A stretch of DNA of 8,063 nucleotides, taken from NCBI GenBank assembly GCA_035938215.1, contig DASZHC010000207.1, forward strand, positions 1-8,063, read 5' to 3'. Source of the stretch: DASZHC01 sp035938215 (GTDB lineage Bacteria; Verrucomicrobiota; Verrucomicrobiia; Chthoniobacterales; JAFAMB01). Every line of letters begins with the position of its first letter. Position 1 is the first letter of the stretch. Both the position numbers and the translations under genes were made by a program. The notes beneath the pieces are model-generated. The model saw only the letters and a list, made by a program, of their open reading frames with translations, searched no databases and was not told the origin of the DNA. Shown one piece after another: positions 5,734 through 8,063 of this stretch.

Positions 5734-7401
5734 ATGAGTGAAAGTTCAACTTGGACTGCTCTTCGGAATCCCGTGTATCGGAATATGTGGCTTGCCAGCC
5801 TGATTTCCGGGACTTGTGTAGCCGCGCACGATACTGCGGCAACCTGGACCATGAATCGCGTAAGCGATTCGCCGCTCTTTCTTTCGCTTATGTCGACGGT
5901 AGCCTCCCTGCCGTTCTTCTTCTTTACATTACCCGCCGGCGCGCTCGCCGACATGGTGGATCGCAAAAAGATGATGACGATTATGAACGTCTGGCTCGCG
6001 ATCGCAGCTGGAGGTCTGGCAATTTGCGGCTTCCTCAATCTGATCAATCCGTACGTGTTGCTTGCCGCCGTTTTTCTGATCGGAACCGGTTTTGCTTTCT
6101 ATTCACCGGCATGGACATCCATGCAGCCTGAGATTGTCACGAATGAGGAACTGCCGTCGGCCGCAACACTTGGGGGATTGCAACTCAACATTTCTGGGAT
6201 CATTGGCCCAGCGATTGGCGGTTTGCTGCTCCGATTTGTTTCGCCCAACCTGGTGTTTGCATTCAACTCGATCTGTTTTCTGATGCTCCTGATCGCGATC
6301 AAACAAGTCAGGAGCCCGAAAGCACCTTCGAATTTGCCGCTGGAAAATTTCCTGGAATCGTTCGTGACCGCGATCCGGTATGTTCGATATGCGCCGGGAA
6401 TTCAGGTCGTCCTCGCGCGCAACCTGCTTTTTGCCTTTTTTATATCCATCATACCCGCTTTGATCCCCGTCGTTGGCCTGAAGGAATTGCATTTGGATCC
6501 CTCGAACCTGGGACTGGTATTCACGTGCATGGGAGCAGGCTCCGTCCTCGGTGCTGTCTTCATTTTGCCGTGGGCGCGCGGCAGGTTTCATTCGAATACG
6601 GTTACCTTGCTGGCGAATGTTCTGGTTGCCGCTGTCTTTTTTCTTATGGGAACCGTCAGGGAGCCTGGCCTCTTTCTTGCCGCAGCCGGGCTCGCTGGGA
6701 CGGCGTGGACTATGGCCGCTTCGGAGCTTTGGGTTGCAGGCCAGCGGGCGATGCCGAGTTGGGCCAGAGGCAGGATGAACGCCACCGTGATCATGGCGGC
6801 GCAGGGAGCGATGGCTCTCGGAGGAATTGTATGGGGCTCCTCGGTCTCAATGTGGGGTGTCGGACCGACCTTGATTACCGCCTGTATTCTTCAGCTGGCA
6901 ACCCTGGTTCTTCAATCCAAACTATCAATCGACTTCGCCGGCGCCCTCGACTTCGAACCCGCGCCCGTCGCTGGAGCTTCGCATAAACTGATTCACATTC
7001 CTGCGCCCCATGATGGACCGGTAGCCGTGATGATCGATGTGGAAGTCGATCGGACGCTTGGAAGGGAAATCCTCGAGACTATGCGAGAAGTAAGGTTGAT
7101 TCACCTGCGCAACGGAGCGTTCACGTGGCGACTTCACGAGGACCTCGGCAGGCCAAATACCTATCGCGTGGAGATGTTGTATCCATCCTGGACGGAATAT
7201 CTTCTGATGCAGGAAAGACTCACAAAGGCTGAGCGCGCGGTGATAGATAAGGCCAGATCTTTCCATGTGGGAGCCAAGCCGCCCGATTTCAGGCATTTTC
7301 TATGTGTTAATCGCGAGCTTCACACCAGGCACTTTGTCGTTACAAGACCCAGTTCGATGCCTGAAGCCCCGCTCAGCGTCGACAGAGCGGCTACTGCCTG
7401 A
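5734..7401 (+). CDS. MFS exporter (MFS_3 / EntS-like) with C-terminal soluble domain, copy 2
   Basis: This 555-residue paralogue of the preceding gene is collinear along its whole length and roughly 60% identical by eye. Conserved blocks include HDTAATW, TLPAGALADMVDRKK, LGGLQLN, RYVRYAPG, QVVLARN, the stretch TMAASELWVAGQRAMP, and in the soluble domain TMREVRLIHLRNGAFTWRL. About 12 membrane segments occupy residues 1-400, with motif A at about 70-80, then the soluble domain at about 400-525. It differs from copy 1 mainly at helix ends, in the linker after helix 6 (KQVRSPKAPSN) and in the C-terminal tail, which is not proline-rich. The start ATG at 5734 gives MSESSTWTALRNPV, matching copy 1; the upstream ribosome binding site is weak (GTGAGA, 5721-5726). 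The 439-bp gap suggests independent expression rather than translational coupling. The stop codon is 2 bp from the stop of the convergent dehydrogenase remnant. The substrate is unknown. Confidence 0.91.
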   Translation: MSESSTWTALRNPVYRNMWLASLISGTCVAAHDTAATWTMNRVSDSPLFLSLMSTVASLPFFFFTLPAGALADMVDRKKMMTIMNVWLAIAAGGLAICGFLNLINPYVLLAAVFLIGTGFAFYSPAWTSMQPEIVTNEELPSAATLGGLQLNISGIIGPAIGGLLLRFVSPNLVFAFNSICFLMLLIAIKQVRSPKAPSNLPLENFLESFVTAIRYVRYAPGIQVVLARNLLFAFFISIIPALIPVVGLKELHLDPSNLGLVFTCMGAGSVLGAVFILPWARGRFHSNTVTLLANVLVAAVFFLMGTVREPGLFLAAAGLAGTAWTMAASELWVAGQRAMPSWARGRMNATVIMAAQGAMALGGIVWGSSVSMWGVGPTLITACILQLATLVLQSKLSIDFAGALDFEPAPVAGASHKLIHIPAPHDGPVAVMIDVEVDRTLGREILETMREVRLIHLRNGAFTWRLHEDLGRPNTYRVEMLYPSWTEYLLMQERLTKAERAVIDKARSFHVGAKPPDFRHFLCVNRELHTRHFVVTRPSSMPEAPLSVDRAATA

Positions 7402-7403
7402 TC

Positions 7404-7595
7404 TCAGCGTCCGCCCCCGATCTCCAAAATTGCCCCCGTCGTATAAGAGGCCGCATCCGACAGCAGCCATATGACGCCCTCAGCGACTTCCTGTGCTTTA
7501 CCCGATCGCCGCAAGGGAATGGAGGGACTCAATAACCTGGTTACCTTCAACCTAAATTCCGAAGTTGAGAAGTCGTCCTCGTTCTCGTGATCTGG
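7404..7595 (-). pseudogene. 3' remnant of a short-chain dehydrogenase/reductase (SDR) gene
   Basis: The minus-strand frame ending at 7404 encodes the typical C-terminus of classical SDRs: LSPSIPLRRSGKAQEVAEGV, then WLLSDAASYTTGAILEIGGGR with its GG-rich last strand. Similarity is convincing only from about 7560 down to the stop, about 50 codons. The Rossmann glycine motif and the catalytic Ser-Tyr-Lys region are absent, because upstream of 7598 the sequence is the sufU gene in another frame. The gene has therefore lost its 5' four-fifths, presumably through a deletion or rearrangement that brought sufU against it. It has no start of its own and is probably not functional, though the intact frame suggests recent loss. 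Its stop is 2 bp from the stop of the convergent exporter gene. Confidence 0.7.
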
Positions 7596-7597
7596 GT

Positions 7598-8035
7598 TCA
7601 AACACGCTTGTGCCCCTCGCCATTTAGAGCCGTCTGTAACGCGTGCCAGCCAAGCGTTGCGCACTTCAATCGTAGCGGAAACTTCTTAACGCCTGCAAAG
7701 GCTTGGAGATTCCCCAGCCCTTTGGCCGCAGGGGCATCTTTCGTCAGAAAATCGATAAATGCTCGTTTCAGGTCCAGCGCCTCAGCTGTCGTCTTTCCCT
7801 TTAGCAGCGTAGTCATCAACGAGGTCGATGCCATGCAGATTGCGCACGCTTGCCCAACAAACTTTGCCTGCTCGATTTTTCCCTCAGGCGAACGGGCTAC
7901 GAACACAACGACTTCGTCGCCACAGGCCGGATTGTAACCTTCGCCTTTGGCGGCCGGTGGCGGAAGCTCGCCAAAGTTTCGGGGCCGCTTCGAATGATCC
8001 AAGATGATCGTCTGGTACAGTTCGTCGATCTCCAT
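7598..8035 (-). CDS. sufU: SufU-type iron-sulfur cluster assembly / sulfur transfer protein
   Basis: This 145-residue protein matches SufU in length and motifs: LYQTIILDHSKRPRN at the N-terminus, NPACGD with Cys38 and Asp40, GQACAICMAS with Cys64, and FPLRLKCATLGW with Cys125. These three cysteines and the aspartate are the zinc or cluster ligands of the family. The insertion between the second and third cysteines is SufU-like rather than IscU-like. SufU accepts persulfide sulfur from the cysteine desulfurase SufS and passes it to the SUF assembly machinery in the cytosol. Here Cys67 is an additional cysteine where other SufU proteins often have Ser. The start ATG overlaps the stop of the upstream gene (TGATG) and has GGAG at 8043-8040 (minus strand, 4-nt spacing), indicating translational coupling in a suf operon. 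The usual downstream suf genes do not follow; an SDR remnant does. Confidence 0.92.
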   Translation of the reverse strand: MEIDELYQTIILDHSKRPRNFGELPPPAAKGEGYNPACGDEVVVFVARSPEGKIEQAKFVGQACAICMASTSLMTTLLKGKTTAEALDLKRAFIDFLTKDAPAAKGLGNLQAFAGVKKFPLRLKCATLGWHALQTALNGEGHKRV

Positions 8036-8063
8036 CAGACTCCAAAATAGCGGATTGACCTCT
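8035..8063 (-). CDS. Last codons of the gene upstream of sufU, probably cysteine desulfurase sufS (partial)
   Basis: Only nine codons are visible, encoding RSIRYFGV and a TGA stop whose A is the first base of the sufU ATG. A short basic-aromatic end fits the C-terminal helix of SufS, and sufS is the usual gene directly upstream of sufU. The open frame and the overlap are seen; the identity rests on context and a very short match. Confidence 0.4.

Noticed and set aside
1..8063. CRISPR array, toxin-antitoxin or defence cassette
   Set aside because: I saw no spaced direct-repeat array and no recognisable nuclease, toxin or defence gene in the window.

Overview
The window looks like a bacterial chromosome segment of moderate GC that crosses one edge of an integrated genetic element. 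The host cannot be fixed from sequence alone. A SufU-type Fe-S scaffold gene, a class II tRNA-Leu and a pair of MFS_3-type exporters are compatible with Acidobacteriota or a similar soil lineage, but this is a guess.

Layout. (1) Positions 1-2555 appear to be the end of an integrated element. They hold the C-terminal part of a winged-helix-like hypothetical protein that runs in from the left edge, a gene-free stretch (561-983), a small excisionase-like HTH protein (984-1289), and a convergent tyrosine recombinase gene (2468 down to 1286) split by a single-base frameshift near 1898. (2) A tRNA-Leu with anticodon GAG lies at 2556-2636 on the minus strand. The integrase begins just beyond its 3' end, the classic arrangement for an element integrated into a tRNA 3' end. 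A terminator-like hairpin and a 10-bp tandem repeat sit between tRNA and integrase. (3) To the right is apparent chromosomal sequence: a P-loop (thymidylate-kinase-like) protein on the minus strand, divergent from two tandem paralogous MFS exporters, each carrying a C-terminal soluble domain (3612-5294 and 5734-7401). The exporters are separated by a 439-bp spacer rich in inverted repeats. (4) At the right end, on the minus strand, are the last codons of a probable sufS, the complete sufU, and directly behind it the 3' remnant of a short-chain dehydrogenase gene. That remnant ends 2 bp from the second exporter's stop codon.

How the parts fit. The integrase and excisionase-like gene would together have controlled integration and excision at tRNA-Leu; the frameshift suggests the element is now immobilised unless it is a sequence error. 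SufS and SufU would supply sulfur for Fe-S cluster assembly. The two exporters are probably an old tandem duplication; their substrates are unknown. I did not find a convincing new defence or biosynthetic system. The best leads are the tRNA-Leu junction, the structured spacer between the exporters, and the truncated dehydrogenase fused onto the suf locus.
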